A stretch of 64,000 bases of DNA from Streptomyces sp. JH14 (lineage in GTDB: Bacteria; Actinomycetota; Actinomycetes; Streptomycetales; Streptomycetaceae), in NCBI RefSeq assembly GCF_029428675.1, contig NZ_JAJNEL010000001.1, forward strand, positions 4,340,001 through 4,404,000. The letters are read 5' to 3'. Position numbers and translations under genes: made by a program. The notes below the pieces were generated by a model that had not been told where the DNA came from, ran no database searches, and saw nothing but the letters and a program-made list of their open reading frames with translations. Below, piece by piece: positions 62,332 through 64,000 of the stretch (the first letter of the stretch is position 1; each line of letters opens with the position of its first letter).

Positions 62332-63837
62332 TCAGGTGGGGTCGAGGCCGTGGCTGCGGAGCCAGGGCAGCGGGTCTATGGCCGCCCCGCCGCCGGGCCG
62401 CACCTCGAAGTGCATGTGCGGGCCGGTGGAGTTGCCGGAGTTGCCGGAGTACGCGATGACGTCGCCGGCCTTGACCGGGCCCGAGCGGAGCTTGGTGCTG
62501 CTGAGGTGGCAGTACCAGGTCTCGGTGCCGTCGGCCATGGTGACGATGGCCATGTTCCCGTAGGCGTTGTTCCACTGGGTGCGGATCGTGCCGTCCGTCG
62601 CGGCCATCACCGGAGTGCCGTACGAGACGGGGAAGTCGATGCCCGTGTGCACGGACATCCAGTTGACGCCCGCCTGGCCGAAGTAGGCGCTGAGGCCGTG
62701 CTGCGTGATCGGCAGGAGGAACTTGGGGCGCAGCGCCTCCTTGCGCGCGGCCTCTTCCTCGCGCTTCTTCTTCTCGGCCGCCTGCCGCTCCTTCAGGTCG
62801 ATGCGCTCCTGGGTGCGGCTGGCGCGGTCGGCGAAGTTCTCCGCGTCGGCGCTGAGGTTGGCGAGCTGGGTGTCCAGCTTGTTGTTGGCGGCGACCGGCT
62901 TGACGGTGCCGGGGTCGGCGGCCGCCATCGACAGCGTGTCGTCCGCCTTGTCCTCCCCGCTGCCGAGCCCGCTGACGGAGGCGGCGGCGATACCGGCGAC
63001 GCTCATCACGCAGGCGGACGGGACGGCGACGGTGAGGAGCGCGGAACGCTTCGCAGGGGTGCGCCGCCGGCTGCGGCTGCCGCCACGGGTGCTGGGGCGG
63101 GTTGCGGGGCGCGGGATGTCGGCGGCGGTGCGGTCGGTCGCCTGGTCCATGTCCGGGGCGTCGTCGGCCTGGGGGTGGGCACCGTCGTCGCTGTCGGTGT
63201 CCCCGCCGGTGTCGGCGTCCCTGTCGGCGGTGTCGGGACCGGTGTCGGTGACGCTGAACTCGGCGGTGCGGTACGGATCGTAGGAACCCTGGTCCCCGTA
63301 CGACTCGTACGGCTCGTGCGCCTCGTACACCTCATGGGCGCTCTGTTCGGGTACGTACGACTCCTGCATGCCGTGCACGGTGTGTGCGGCGTGCTGTTCG
63401 TGGTCGGGCGTGGCGCCCGTGTTCCAGGCCGTGGCGTCGTACGCGCCGGTGTCGTAGGCGGCCGTCGCCCACTGGCCGTTCTGGTGCCAGTCGGCCGTAT
63501 CCCACTGGCCCGACGTGTCCGGGGCGCCGGCCTGCGCGGGGATGCCCGCGGCATCCGGCATCCAGGTCGCTGTGGTGTCGTACTGCGGCTGCTCGGTCCC
63601 GTACGCGGCATACGCGTCGTACGAGACGGTCTGCTGCACGCCCGCGTCCCACTGGGAGGAGTCGTACGGACCGTTGTATCCGGCCTGTCCGGCGTCGTAG
63701 CCGCTGTGGTACCCGGCGGTGTCGTACGTGCCGTCGTAACTGCCCGGGAGAGAGCCGAAGAGCGGGTCGTTGTCGAAGCTGCCCGTGGAGTGGCTGTCGT
63801 CACCGACATACCCGGCGTAGGGGTGCTGGTCGTTCAC
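62332..63837 (-). CDS. M23 family metallopeptidase, membrane anchored, with long Tyr/Asp/Gln-rich N-terminal region
   Basis: A 501-aa cell-wall endopeptidase (lysostaphin/LytM type). Residues 1-230 are low complexity with many short YD/YG/SY units; a basic stretch (RRRTPAKRS) and one membrane segment (LLTVAVPSACVMSVAGIAAASV) follow, then a coiled coil (LANLSADAENFADRASRTQE, ERQAAEKKKREEEAARKE) and the M23 domain (about 385-501): HTGIDFP (metal His and Asp), GPHMHFEVRPG (HxH). Both zinc motifs are intact. GTG 63837 (MNDQHPYAGYV) with GAGAGAAG upstream is preferred to an in-frame start at 63945. Confidence 0.92.
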   Translation of the reverse strand: MNDQHPYAGYVGDDSHSTGSFDNDPLFGSLPGSYDGTYDTAGYHSGYDAGQAGYNGPYDSSQWDAGVQQTVSYDAYAAYGTEQPQYDTTATWMPDAAGIPAQAGAPDTSGQWDTADWHQNGQWATAAYDTGAYDATAWNTGATPDHEQHAAHTVHGMQESYVPEQSAHEVYEAHEPYESYGDQGSYDPYRTAEFSVTDTGPDTADRDADTGGDTDSDDGAHPQADDAPDMDQATDRTAADIPRPATRPSTRGGSRSRRRTPAKRSALLTVAVPSACVMSVAGIAAASVSGLGSGEDKADDTLSMAAADPGTVKPVAANNKLDTQLANLSADAENFADRASRTQERIDLKERQAAEKKKREEEAARKEALRPKFLLPITQHGLSAYFGQAGVNWMSVHTGIDFPVSYGTPVMAATDGTIRTQWNNAYGNMAIVTMADGTETWYCHLSSTKLRSGPVKAGDVIAYSGNSGNSTGPHMHFEVRPGGGAAIDPLPWLRSHGLDPT

Positions 63838-64000
63838 CAACTTCTCTCTCGCCTCGGCAGCAGGACCTGGGGCCCGGGCGCCCGGAGGGGGTCCCAGGGG
63901 AAAGCAGTGGCCGCGACTGTACCCGCCGGTATGCGACGGCGACAATCTTCGTCAGGCTCCGACCGCTCAGGAAACGGGCAATCGGCCGCCTTTCGGCGGA
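63838..64000. other. leader region of the M23 gene
   Basis: Contains a GC-rich hairpin-forming segment (CCTGGGGCCCGGG ... GGGGTCCCAGG, about 63869-63899) on the transcribed side of the M23 gene, so its leader may be structured. The ydaO hallmarks are not present. A second hairpin TCCGCCGAAAGGCGG lies at the window edge (63986-64000 complement). Confidence 0.35.

Overview
This window is a 64 kb piece of a high-GC actinobacterial chromosome, almost certainly Streptomyces. Codon third positions are strongly G/C, GTG starts are common, and development genes found only in mycelial actinomycetes are present (whiD, bldM with a BldN-type promoter, the sigma factor gene shbA). From memory, the gene order follows the conserved core of Streptomyces chromosomes (the glmS - groESL1 - bldM - guaB - guaA - pcrA region of S. 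coelicolor). There is no prophage, insertion sequence, rRNA, tRNA or CRISPR array that I can support.

Layout. 1-10.9 kb: cell-wall precursor and maintenance genes (partial glmS, acpS, nnr, DUF488, alr, an alpha/beta hydrolase) followed by the t6A tRNA-modification set tsaE, tsaB, rimI, tsaD. A tiny ORF behind a perfect palindrome and a membrane protein that looks like an L,D-transpeptidase without its cysteine interrupt this run. 11-17.9 kb: an LCP cell-wall ligase, an ECF42 sigma factor with its YCII/DGPF partner and a matching promoter, a VOC/PhnB-like protein, small proteins, a THUMP-like methyltransferase, and a polysaccharide deacetylase lipoprotein. 17.9-20.3 kb: groES-groEL1 under two CIRCE operators. 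20.3-23.8 kb: ester cyclase, SDR, MOSC and LysR genes. 23.9-26.1 kb: whiD, bldM and shbA. 26.2-29 kb: guaB and guaB3. 29-34 kb: a membrane protein, a nucleotide-sugar dehydrogenase homologue lacking the catalytic Cys, glpD and a serine hydrolase. 34.2-40.9 kb: three consecutive membrane Ser/Thr kinase-type genes, the middle one a pseudokinase. 41-44.6 kb: gabD2-like dehydrogenase and a GMC oxidoreductase. 44.6-45.35 kb: gene-free. 45.35-47.6 kb: chorismate mutase, preceded by an apparent Tyr/Phe attenuator, divergent from guaA. 47.7-51.9 kb: methyltransferase, class II aldolase, a membrane protein, a 490-bp palindrome and a DoxX protein. 51.8-55.5 kb: a PspC membrane protein divergent from a PspC-type histidine kinase and response regulator. 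55.5-59.4 kb: a broken GNAT gene and two NlpC/P60 endopeptidases, one behind a ydaO-type c-di-AMP riboswitch. 59.8-63.9 kb: pcrA with an apparent one-base frameshift, and an M23 endopeptidase.

Common themes are cell-wall synthesis and remodelling (glmS, alr, LCP, deacetylase, NlpC/P60 x2, M23, kinases), purine supply (guaA, guaB), protein quality control (groESL1) and sporulation control. The most notable observations are the chorismate mutase leader-peptide attenuator, several enzyme homologues that have lost catalytic residues (L,D-transpeptidase-like, nucleotide-sugar dehydrogenase, GuaB3, pseudokinase), the long palindrome at 50.8-51.3 kb, and two coding sequences interrupted by point changes (GNAT, pcrA).
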